NCBI GenBank assembly: GCA_965216955.1
Contig: CBDCGV010000012.1
Coordinates: 1 to 16,257, forward strand
Source: CBDCGV01 sp965216955
GTDB lineage: Bacteria > Bacteroidota > Bacteroidia > Chitinophagales > JADIYW01
Direction of reading: 5' to 3'
DNA: 16,257 nt
In this document: positions 7,218 through 14,068 of the stretch, piece after piece
How positions within the stretch are numbered: position 1 is the first letter of the stretch
Layout of the letters: every line of letters begins with the position of its first letter
Position numbers and translations under genes: made by a program
Notes under the pieces: generated by a model
Database searches by the model: none
What the model saw: the letters and a program-made list of their open reading frames with translations, nothing else
Told to the model about the DNA's origin: nothing

Positions 7218-8284
7218 TTTTCTAAGATATGCGATAACTTTTGAGCCAAAGCCAGACTATAAATCTTTCCTCCTAAGTTGTTAAGGTGAAAAAAGTTGAA
7301 ACTGTATTCATAATTATAAAATTCTGGATATTCTTTAGGGTTTCCAATATCAACTTTGTTTTTTTCTGGAAGCTGATCAAAGATGGGAAGTAAAATATCA
7401 TAATTCCCTCTAGCTCTTGCAGGAATAATAAATACAGTTTGTATTCCTTTATGTTCCAGGTTTTCAATTAATCTCGTACACATCTTTAGTTGATGTTTAA
7501 TCGGCTTTTTCTTTTGTCTGTTGTTGTAATCCTTGTTTATCTCTTTCTTTATACTTACTAATGATTGCTCATAGTGTGCTTCAAAGTTTTTTCTTGTTTG
7601 AAGTAGCATTCTTTCATCAGCTTCATTTTTGCCAAAAAGATGCTCCCCTTTAAGGCTATTTGTATAAGGATAGTATCCATCCATGTTTTTGCCATTATAA
7701 AAGGATTCATCTTTAGGCTCAACGTGATATTCAACAATATCTCTCCCAAGTCCAAAATTTAATAAGTATTCTATTTCTGAAATACCATAAGCATATCCGA
7801 ATATGAGCTTTCGTAATTTTCTTACGGGGTAGTCTTTTAGTATTTTAATTGCATTACAAACAATTTTAGGTTTTAACCAATAAAAAGTCTCTTTTGCATG
7901 TAGGTTAGGAATATGGATTTCCATACTACTTGAAAGACTTATAAAAACATATTTTAATTGATCCCCATAGTTTTTTACAATATGATTAACATTATCTTCT
8001 ATTCTAAGAAAATTTTGGGCATCTATTCCTAAATTATAAGACCTTAAATCAATTCCCTCTTCTTTTAAAGTACTATCAATAATAGAAGGGTCAATTTGCC
8101 TGTATACTAAACTCCCTCCAAAATAAACGGCATTATATTTTGTGTGATCTTTTTCAAATTGCTTAAGTTTTGCAGTAAGTACATTGTCGCCCCAAGCATG
8201 TGGTTGAAAAAGAGTTCTTGTAATCACATTTATTAAAATGAGAATAAGAAATAAACCTGCTATTTTAAAAAAGACCTTAGTCAT
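7214..8284 (-). CDS. Membrane-anchored SGNH/DltD-like protein, downstream copy beside the MBOAT
   Basis: A 356-residue protein with one N-terminal hydrophobic anchor (about 7-21) and an extracytoplasmic domain of the SGNH/GDSL type found beside MBOAT acyltransferases (AlgJ/AlgX, DltD-like). The putative nucleophile is Ser58 in FGGSLVYRQIDPS. NLGIDAQ (84-90) matches block II, and HLNNLGGKIYS near the C-terminus supplies His333. Where SGNH enzymes have Asp three residues before the His, this protein has Asn330 (NFFH). The partner of such proteins accepts or positions acyl groups passed through the membrane by the MBOAT. Its ATG (8282-8284) overlaps the MBOAT stop in a TAATG arrangement, so the two are translationally coupled. 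It is a clear paralogue of the protein at 9809-10864: both share AWGD, the TAKL segment, LVYRQI and the NxxH block at matching positions. The substrate is not evident. Confidence 0.82.
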   Translation of the reverse strand: MTKVFFKIAGLFLILILINVITRTLFQPHAWGDNVLTAKLKQFEKDHTKYNAVYFGGSLVYRQIDPSIIDSTLKEEGIDLRSYNLGIDAQNFLRIEDNVNHIVKNYGDQLKYVFISLSSSMEIHIPNLHAKETFYWLKPKIVCNAIKILKDYPVRKLRKLIFGYAYGISEIEYLLNFGLGRDIVEYHVEPKDESFYNGKNMDGYYPYTNSLKGEHLFGKNEADERMLLQTRKNFEAHYEQSLVSIKKEINKDYNNRQKKKPIKHQLKMCTRLIENLEHKGIQTVFIIPARARGNYDILLPIFDQLPEKNKVDIGNPKEYPEFYNYEYSFNFFHLNNLGGKIYSLALAQKLSHILEN

Positions 8285-9747
8285 TAAAATTGGAAATAAA
8301 CAAATTCATTATTGTTAAACACACCAAACCATAATATTAGCAATGTTGTTATCACATAAAATGTCCATCTAAATAATTTTGGCTTTACTAAAACAACGTC
8401 TTCTATTTTTCTGTCTTTGACAATAAATTCAACGAGTAGTAATATGCCAATGAAAACAAATGATAAGATAAGATTCACCATTCCTTTATGTGCTATAATT
8501 TCGTTTAAATAACCCGCTTCGGTTATCCTTAAAAGGCTTTTATACATCATTACAGATTCAGCCATATTTTGATTTCTGAACATCATAAATGCTAATAATA
8601 GCAGATGAAACGTAATAAAAACATGTACCCAGTCAGGAATCCATTTTTGAGATGCTTTATAGATATTGCTTGGTCTAATATTGCTAACTACATAGTATTG
8701 CCATAAGTATCTTATCGCCATAAAAACACCTATTACAGTATATGATAGTACCATTGGCCAAGAAGGACCATGCCAAAGTCCTGTTAGTGCAAGAACAAAC
8801 AAAACATTAAAAACAACTCTTGCTGGTCCTGATTTATAAGCACCAAGTGGGAAAAACAAGTAGTCGGTTAACCATGTGGTTAGTGAAATATGCCATCGTG
8901 TCCAAAAGTCTGCTAGGTTTTTTGCGAAGAAAGGCCTCTTAAAATTTTCCATCAAATTAATACCAAAAATCCGAGCAGCTCCAATAGCAATATCCGAATA
9001 TCCTGCAAAATCGCAGTAAACTTGAAAGGCAAAAAAGTAAGCGCCTATTAGCACAGTAACTCCTGAGACCTCTGCATAATTGCCATATATTTCAGTTACA
9101 TAAATAGCCAAACGATCGGCAATAACAACCTTTTTAAACATGCCAATGAGCATTCTAAATAAGCCGCTTCTAACCCTATCATAATCAAAATGGATTTTTT
9201 TTCTTAATTGAGGTAGAAGGTGATTTGATCGCTCAATAGGCCCAGCAACTAATTGAGGCCAATAAGCGACATATAATGCAAATACTCCAAAGTGTTTTTC
9301 AGGTTTAGTGACCCCTTTGTAAACATCAATTGTATAGCTTAATGTTTGAAAAGTATAAAATGAAATCCCTACGGGTAATACAATATTATTAAACCATGGC
9401 TCAGGAACTATATAAGGAAGATGCATTAAATCAAAAAGCGCCCGAACATTATTATCTATAAAATTTAGGTATTTGAAAGAAGCCAGCAATCCAAGGTTTA
9501 CAATTAAACTTAGATAGAGATACTTCTTTTTCTTTTCTTTTGTAGAGGACTTTGACATCTTATGAGAAGCAAAATAATCTACGATAGTGGAGATAATTAT
9601 AAGAACGATAAACTTAGGGCTCCAGCTCATATAAAATATGTAGCTAGCGGTTAGCATAAACAACCATCTTTTATTAGAAGGAACTCTAAAAAACAGCACT
9701 AATACAATGCAAAAGAAAATTAAGAATTCTAATGAGTTAAATAGCAT
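8284..9747 (-). CDS. MBOAT-family O-acyltransferase (AlgI/DltB-like)
   Basis: A 487-residue polytopic membrane protein of the membrane-bound O-acyltransferase family. Members move an acyl group across the membrane and transfer it, directly or through an SGNH partner, to glycans, teichoic acids or other exported products. Hydrophobic segments run along almost the whole length. Diagnostic motifs are YWPQLVAGPIER (162-173), CDFAGYSDIAIG (245-256), FWTRWHISLTTWL (281-293, with His286) and LTGLWHGPSW (321-330, with the catalytic His326). Both invariant His residues are therefore present. Length and motif spacing match AlgI-type proteins. The gene lies between two paralogous SGNH genes on the same strand and overlaps the downstream one by one base. 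The upstream SGNH gene ends 61 bases before it, and a TAnnTTTG element sits in that gap. The acceptor could be the surface glycan implied by the nearby flippase and glycosyltransferase (inference). Confidence 0.95.
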   Translation of the reverse strand: MLFNSLEFLIFFCIVLVLFFRVPSNKRWLFMLTASYIFYMSWSPKFIVLIIISTIVDYFASHKMSKSSTKEKKKKYLYLSLIVNLGLLASFKYLNFIDNNVRALFDLMHLPYIVPEPWFNNIVLPVGISFYTFQTLSYTIDVYKGVTKPEKHFGVFALYVAYWPQLVAGPIERSNHLLPQLRKKIHFDYDRVRSGLFRMLIGMFKKVVIADRLAIYVTEIYGNYAEVSGVTVLIGAYFFAFQVYCDFAGYSDIAIGAARIFGINLMENFKRPFFAKNLADFWTRWHISLTTWLTDYLFFPLGAYKSGPARVVFNVLFVLALTGLWHGPSWPMVLSYTVIGVFMAIRYLWQYYVVSNIRPSNIYKASQKWIPDWVHVFITFHLLLLAFMMFRNQNMAESVMMYKSLLRITEAGYLNEIIAHKGMVNLILSFVFIGILLLVEFIVKDRKIEDVVLVKPKLFRWTFYVITTLLILWFGVFNNNEFVYFQF

Positions 9748-9772
9748 TTATTGTTGTGCTTTATTTAGTTGA

Positions 9773-9780
9773 CAAAAATA
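9773..9780 (-). promoter_or_regulatory. Possible Bacteroidota -7 promoter element before the MBOAT gene
   Basis: Read on the - strand the bases are TATTTTTG, matching TAnnTTTG. The element ends about 25 bases before the MBOAT ATG, a sensible leader length. No clear TTTG -33 element is seen at the expected spacing, so support is limited. If real, the MBOAT-SGNH pair could be transcribed apart from the upstream SGNH gene. Confidence 0.27.
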
Positions 9781-9808
9781 GTTAAATACCATTGTATATA
9801 TACTTTAA

Positions 9809-10864
9809 TTAATTAAGGAGTTCTTTAATTTTTAAACCTAGTTCTTTGCTATATAGATTGGCTCCGATTTCGTTTAAGTGTCTGAAATTAAAGCTGTTAT
9901 TAACGGTGTAAAATTGAGGGTAGATATTAGGGTCAGCCATATTTATTTTATGCTGGTCATCAAGTTTCTCAAAAAGAGGTAGCAGGACATTGTAAAATTG
10001 ATCTAATCTGGGTGGCAAAATAATGGTCACATGAATTCCTTGCTCTTTTTGTATCCTTATGTAATTATTGATGATTTTTAAAAGATGATTAGCTTCAACA
10101 TATTTCATGTTCCCCGAAAATGCATCAAAATTCTTTTGTAAAAATTCATTGCGCATTTTATCGTCATGAAGATATTTTTTTCGCATTATAAATAATAAAT
10201 CTTCACTTTTCTGATTAATAGACATTATGTGTTCACTTTTATCTCTGTATGGATAGAAGCCATTTTGATTAGGTCCATTGTAATATTTTGTAGTAGATAG
10301 CTGATTCTCAATAATTTTTTCCATAGCACCAAAATGAAACAATCGCTCTGTAAAAGAAGTAATATAAGCTCTTATTATAGCCAATCGTTTTTTGAGGGAA
10401 CCTAGATAATTAGATTTGAATACTAATGGAATGGCTTTTTTAAGTGTTTTAAGCTTAATCCAATGCATCATATAGGTGGTATGCAAATTTGCCCAAAAAA
10501 TATCTCCTCCTGATGAGAGACTTAAAAAAATATATTTTACTTGTGGGTTGCTTTTAATTATATATTCAGACTCTTCCATTTGTTGTAATAGATTGTGCGC
10601 ATCTGCACCCATGTTATAAGACTTAAATGGGAAATTTTGACCATCAACCATTTGGTCAATAGTAGAAGGATTTATTTGTCTATATACAAGACTTGCTCCA
10701 AAAAAAAGTGCGTTATATTCTGTCTGATGTTTTTCAAAGTAATTTAGTTTTGCTGTCATAATCTTGTCTCCCCAAGCATTTGGCAGGAAAAATTTGCTTA
10801 CTATTAGATTAATAAATAGTATTACAAATACCAATAAACCTATACTTTTAATCAGCTTTTTCAT
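9809..10864 (-). CDS. Membrane-anchored SGNH/DltD-like protein, upstream copy
   Basis: A 351-residue paralogue of the SGNH-like protein at 7214-8284 and the first gene of the - strand cassette. It has a hydrophobic anchor (about 6-22), AWGD (30-33) and the presumed nucleophile Ser58 in FGASLVYRQINPS. NMGADAH (84-90) and FISLSS follow. The C-terminal block NFRHLNEIGANLYS gives His329 and Asn326, with Asn again in the place of the usual Asp. The domain should face the periplasm. By analogy with AlgJ/AlgX and DltD it would work with the MBOAT on an exported acceptor. The copies differ in the middle of the protein, suggesting different substrates or sequential roles (inference). The start is an ATG (10862-10864), and a divergent flippase gene lies 91 bases away. 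A non-catalytic scaffold role cannot be excluded. Confidence 0.82.
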   Translation of the reverse strand: MKKLIKSIGLLVFVILFINLIVSKFFLPNAWGDKIMTAKLNYFEKHQTEYNALFFGASLVYRQINPSTIDQMVDGQNFPFKSYNMGADAHNLLQQMEESEYIIKSNPQVKYIFLSLSSGGDIFWANLHTTYMMHWIKLKTLKKAIPLVFKSNYLGSLKKRLAIIRAYITSFTERLFHFGAMEKIIENQLSTTKYYNGPNQNGFYPYRDKSEHIMSINQKSEDLLFIMRKKYLHDDKMRNEFLQKNFDAFSGNMKYVEANHLLKIINNYIRIQKEQGIHVTIILPPRLDQFYNVLLPLFEKLDDQHKINMADPNIYPQFYTVNNSFNFRHLNEIGANLYSKELGLKIKELLN

Positions 10865-10878
10865 TACTTAGCAGTTGG

Positions 10879-10886
10879 CAAAGTTA
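10879..10886 (-). promoter_or_regulatory. Possible Bacteroidota -7 element for the SGNH-MBOAT-SGNH operon
   Basis: On the - strand the bases read TAACTTTG, a TAnnTTTG match, in the 91-base divergent gap. Only 14 bases separate it from the ATG at 10864, which would leave a very short leader. No -33 element is obvious. It is suggestive only. Confidence 0.22.
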
Positions 10887-10955
10887 TATCAAATTAATTT
10901 TATCACTTAGAAGCTGAATGATTTAGCTCAATCAGGTTCTTAAATCATATTTTAC

Positions 10956-12299
10956 TTGATACAGAGAGTAAAAGAAATATATAAAGGTTGGCAGTCTGAT
11001 AAGAACTTAAGATACTTGTCAAGAGGGGGAGGAGGTACGGCTTTAACTTTGCTTTTAACGAGAGGATTAGGTTTAATTTCAGGTTGGGTTATTGCTAGGT
11101 TTTATGGAGCGTCTGTTTTAGGAGTTATAGCTACCGTAAACCTTATTATCACTATTGTTTCCATATTTGCTAATATGGGTATTAAAGAAGCCATGCTTCG
11201 TTTTATTCCTGAATACAGAGAAAAATATAATTTTAGAAGTAGCCTGCAAGTATATAAAAAAGGATTACAATTATTGCTGTCAGTGGCAGCAATTGGGATT
11301 GTGGTAGTAATGATTTTGATGCCAATTCAAGCAAAAAAATGGAATGAAGAGCATCTCTTACCATTGTACCTAATCTCCTGTCTTTTCATTTTACCCAATC
11401 TCCTTATGGAAATGAATAATTTTTCTTTAAGGGCAATATTTAAGATAAAGCAAGCTAATTACTCATTATCCATAAGGGTGGTTTTTAGAGTAACCACCTT
11501 AATCATTATAACCGTTTTTTTCTATACAAAACTGGCGCCGGTATATATACACTTGGCCACTATTTTGGTAGGCGCAATTATTCCTTTCTTCTTTTTATAT
11601 AAACACTTTTTTAGCAAAGTTGATAAATTGGAAAAAGTGACTCCTATTAATAACAAAACACTTATTACCGTTTCTTTTCCAATGTTGCTAACTTATTCCA
11701 GTTTTGCAATCAATAATTTTGCAGATATATATATGATAAAGCATTTTGGATTAGGGAATGCTCAAGTAGGGATATACAGGCAATGTTTTAAGTTGGCACA
11801 ACTGGCATCTATTATTATGGTTGCACTCAATACCACCGTTCAACCAAAGCTATCTCAGTTATTTCATAATAATAATCATAATGAACTAAAGAGGATAGCA
11901 CGTAAATCTTCTAAAATGATGGTGTTGTTTAGTATTCCTTTGTTTTTATTGTTGACTTTTGGAGCAAAATATGTTTTAATGATCTATGGAAAGGAATTTG
12001 TCGTTGGAACCTGGGTGCTGATTATAATGACAATAGGACAAATTGTTAATACAGTTTGTGGTCCGGTAGCTCAATTAATGAATGTTACTGGACATCAAAA
12101 TGCACTTAAAAATATTGTCATCTCTGCAGCAATTATCAATGTAGTAATGAACTTATTTTTGATTCCAATATATGGTATTATAGGAGCGGCAGTGGCAAGT
12201 ATGGCAAGTATGGTTATATGGAATATATTTGGATCAATATACATTAAGAGAAAATTTGGCTTTTTTGTTTGGTATGTACCTTTGATAAGTAAGAAGTAA
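10956..12299 (+). CDS. MOP-superfamily polysaccharide flippase (Wzx-like)
   Basis: A 447-residue multi-spanning membrane protein of the polysaccharide transporter type in the MOP superfamily, which moves undecaprenyl-linked oligosaccharides to the outer face of the inner membrane. It opens with a short charged cytoplasmic segment and GGGGTALTLLLTRGLGLISG (24-43). The next stretch, ARFYGASVLGVIATVNLI, is characteristic of the family. About twelve hydrophobic segments follow, separated by short Lys/Arg-rich loops. The start is a TTG at 10956, preceded in frame by a TAA at 10941-10943. The first in-frame ATG would delete the first membrane segments, so TTG is preferred. Its TAA overlaps the ATG of the glycosyltransferase gene (TAATG at 12297-12301), indicating an operon. 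The exact substrate cannot be read from the sequence. A teichoic-acid or O-antigen-like role is equally possible. Confidence 0.88.
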   Translation: MIQRVKEIYKGWQSDKNLRYLSRGGGGTALTLLLTRGLGLISGWVIARFYGASVLGVIATVNLIITIVSIFANMGIKEAMLRFIPEYREKYNFRSSLQVYKKGLQLLLSVAAIGIVVVMILMPIQAKKWNEEHLLPLYLISCLFILPNLLMEMNNFSLRAIFKIKQANYSLSIRVVFRVTTLIIITVFFYTKLAPVYIHLATILVGAIIPFFFLYKHFFSKVDKLEKVTPINNKTLITVSFPMLLTYSSFAINNFADIYMIKHFGLGNAQVGIYRQCFKLAQLASIIMVALNTTVQPKLSQLFHNNNHNELKRIARKSSKMMVLFSIPLFLLLTFGAKYVLMIYGKEFVVGTWVLIIMTIGQIVNTVCGPVAQLMNVTGHQNALKNIVISAAIINVVMNLFLIPIYGIIGAAVASMASMVIWNIFGSIYIKRKFGFFVWYVPLISKK

Positions 12300-13285
12300 T
12301 GAAAATTGGAGTTTGGCATCCTGATAAGTTTGTGTTGAGTGTAAAAATTTACACAGAAAAGGTAATGCAACATTTAGAAAAAGAAGGAGTGGCATTTCAG
12401 TTTTTTAAGAGAAAGGATGTGCTTCCCAAGGATGTAGATTTATTCTGGGATAGTACTTGTACAGGAGGGAGAGCTCCTCATAGAAAATTGCTATTTGTAA
12501 AAAAGCCAATGATTGCAACTGTTCATGGTGCTGGGTCGCAATCTTTACCATATCATCTTGCATACTACAACAAAAAAAATCGAAAGAATAGTTATAAGAG
12601 AATAGTAAAGTCTAATTTACTTTGGACTGTATACAGAAGAAAGTTAAAAGAAATAATTACTGTTTCTGAATATGCTAAAAAGGAATTGATAAAATATATT
12701 CAGCTTAATGAAGCTAAAATAACGCCAATATATCATGGAGTGGATCATGATATATTTTATCCAACAGAAGAAAAAGAGAGAAATTATTTACTTCATATTT
12801 CTGTATATCAGCCAAAAAAAAACATTGAAAGACTTATTGAGGCATATCGTTTAATTCCTGAAAAAGATAGAATGGAATTAAAGGTTGTTGCCCCAGGTTA
12901 TCCTAACAAAGAAAAGATAGAAGGATTAACATTAATTACAAATAGGATAGATCGACAAGAAGTCGCAACACTTCTTCAAAAAGCTAGAGCTTTTGTTTTT
13001 CCTTCTATTCATGAAAGTTTTGGAATGCCTCTGGCAGAGGCAATGGCCTGTGGGTGTCCTATAATTACTTCAAATGTTACTGCATGTCCTGAGATAATTG
13101 GAAATGCTGGTATTGCTGTTGATCCTATGGATGTAGAAGCACTGAAATTAGTAATGCTTAAATTAATCAATGACGAAAAGGAGTATAAGATCTATAGGGA
13201 TAAAAGTCTTATTCGGGCGGGAGATTTTACTTGGGAAAAGACAGCTAAGGAACATTTAAAAGTTTTCCAAAGAGCACTTCAATAA
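12299..13285 (+). CDS. Glycosyltransferase family 4 (GT-B) protein
   Basis: A retaining GT-B glycosyltransferase of 328 residues, slightly short for GT4 (usually 350-400) but apparently complete. The N-terminal acceptor domain contains TVHGAG (74-79) and a segment TVSEYAKKEL (121-130) that fits GT4 proteins. The C-terminal nucleotide-sugar domain has ISVYQPKKNIERLIEA (167-182) and the EX7E signature HESFGMPLAEAMACG, with Glu239 and Glu247. It ends in PEIIGNAGIAVDP and a terminal helix. No membrane segment or signal peptide is seen, so it is a cytoplasmic or peripheral enzyme. Translational overlap with the flippase gene links it to building the oligosaccharide that the flippase exports. The sugar donor is not deducible. 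The lysine-rich patch at 92-105 could contact membrane lipid or a lipid-linked acceptor (inference). Confidence 0.92.
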   Translation: MKIGVWHPDKFVLSVKIYTEKVMQHLEKEGVAFQFFKRKDVLPKDVDLFWDSTCTGGRAPHRKLLFVKKPMIATVHGAGSQSLPYHLAYYNKKNRKNSYKRIVKSNLLWTVYRRKLKEIITVSEYAKKELIKYIQLNEAKITPIYHGVDHDIFYPTEEKERNYLLHISVYQPKKNIERLIEAYRLIPEKDRMELKVVAPGYPNKEKIEGLTLITNRIDRQEVATLLQKARAFVFPSIHESFGMPLAEAMACGCPIITSNVTACPEIIGNAGIAVDPMDVEALKLVMLKLINDEKEYKIYRDKSLIRAGDFTWEKTAKEHLKVFQRALQ

Positions 13286-13308
13286 TTATGTAAGAAAACG
13301 TATTTGTT

Positions 13309-13761
13309 ATGAGAGCGATTGTTCAAAGAGTAACCAATTCTTCAGTGATTATTAATAGTAATGAGGAGCGTAAATCAGGAAAGGGTTTAGTTGTTTTATT
13401 GGGAATAGGAGAGGATGATACAAACAATGATCTAGAATGGTTGTCTAATAAAATTGTAAACCTTAGAGTATTTAGTGATGACAAAGGGAAAATGAATCGC
13501 TCTATTTTAGATATAAAAGGAGATATCTTATTAATTAGTCAGTTCACTTTATTTGCAAGTTATAAAAAGGGCAATCGTCCAAGTTTTATTAGAGCAGCCA
13601 AACCCGAAAAAGCTATTCCTTTGTATAACTTATTTGCAGTTAAAGTACAGCAAAAAATTAATGGAAATGTTGTGTGTGGGGAATTTGGGGCACACATGGA
13701 TGTACAGCTTGTTAATAATGGCCCGGTTACAATTTTTATGGACAGTAAACACCCTGAATAA
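13309..13761 (+). CDS. dtd: D-aminoacyl-tRNA deacylase (DTD)
   Basis: A 150-residue enzyme that hydrolyses D-amino acids (and mischarged glycine) from tRNA, protecting translation. The length matches the family exactly. The sequence opens MRAIVQRVTNSSV, with SQFTLFA at 77-83 and NNGPVTIFMDS at 136-146. The latter includes the Gly-Pro motif of the DTD active site. The start is an ATG 23 bases after the glycosyltransferase stop. The A-rich upstream sequence without a Shine-Dalgarno fits Bacteroidota. This is a housekeeping gene, so it marks the end of the accessory glycan region, although the short gap allows co-transcription from the glycosyltransferase. The identification is firm. Confidence 0.97.
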   Translation: MRAIVQRVTNSSVIINSNEERKSGKGLVVLLGIGEDDTNNDLEWLSNKIVNLRVFSDDKGKMNRSILDIKGDILLISQFTLFASYKKGNRPSFIRAAKPEKAIPLYNLFAVKVQQKINGNVVCGEFGAHMDVQLVNNGPVTIFMDSKHPE

Positions 13762-13817
13762 AATTGAAATTTTAAAAATTTTTTTGAAGAAATTATGAAC
13801 ACATTTTGTACGGCTTA

Positions 13818-13906
13818 TGTGAATATTTTTCCAACAAATTCATAACTCTATCAAAAGCAATGATTTGTATTCTGTCCAAATCAAGGTATTCACAGTCTGT
13901 GGAAAA
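13818..13906. promoter_or_regulatory. Cluster of DnaA-box-like 9-mers upstream of nrdBA
   Basis: Three matches to the DnaA box TTWTNCACA occur within 89 bases. On the - strand, 13818-13826 reads ATATTCACA (one mismatch). On the + strand, 13886-13894 reads GTATTCACA (one mismatch). On the - strand, 13898-13906 reads TTTTCCACA (full match). The first two share TATTCACA. The last two face each other across three bases and create the palindrome CACAGTCTGTG (13891-13901). In E. coli DnaA binds boxes at the nrdAB promoter, so a similar role is plausible here. Chance matches in A+T-rich DNA remain possible. Confidence 0.4.
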
Positions 13907-13954
13907 TCTCTTGCAATTTTTTAAAATAGCTTAAATAGTTTTATATCACGTTAA

Positions 13955-14005
13955 GCAACAATTTTAGTGTGTGCATTGTTAATGTGATTTTGGACTGATT
14001 GTTGC
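13955..14005 (+). repeat. Inverted repeat with two alternative pairings in the nrdB leader
   Basis: GCAACAAT (13955-13962) is a perfect 8-base inverted repeat of ATTGTTGC (13998-14005). A second ATTGTT at 13975-13980 can pair with the same left arm over 6 bases with a 12-base loop. The two structures are mutually exclusive. They could be an operator with repeated half-sites or a leader RNA element. The stems are A/U-rich and weak. Confidence 0.35.
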
Positions 14006-14068
14006 CCCCTCTATAAGGAACCAGAGATGATTTAGTAATTGATTAATTAAAAGGCAAAAGAGAGTGTC

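Larger units (their letters stand above)
13762..14068 (+). other. 307-base intergenic region between dtd and nrdB
   Basis: No credible ORF or RNA gene is visible here. Just after dtd there is an A/T-only stretch (13767-13785) ending in seven T, which could be a weak terminator but has no G+C stem. Three DnaA-box-like 9-mers occupy 13818-13906. A two-way inverted repeat lies at 13955-14005. TGATTTTG at 13985-13992 is one base off the TAnnTTTG promoter element and could drive nrdBA. The last ~60 bases before the nrdB ATG are A/T- and purine-rich without a clear Shine-Dalgarno. Confidence 0.6.

Noticed and set aside
12193..12212. Tandem repeat ggcaagtat x2 in the flippase gene
   Set aside because: It simply encodes Ala-Ser-Met twice within a membrane helix; two copies are not enough for a meaningful repeat.
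13767..13785. A/T palindrome with a T-run after dtd as an intrinsic terminator
   Set aside because: The stem would consist only of A-T pairs, too weak to call as an intrinsic terminator; mentioned only within the intergenic entry.
13553..13802. ORFs of about 80 codons on both strands at the 3' end of dtd
   Set aside because: They overlap the DTD active-site region in other frames and show no protein-like motifs.
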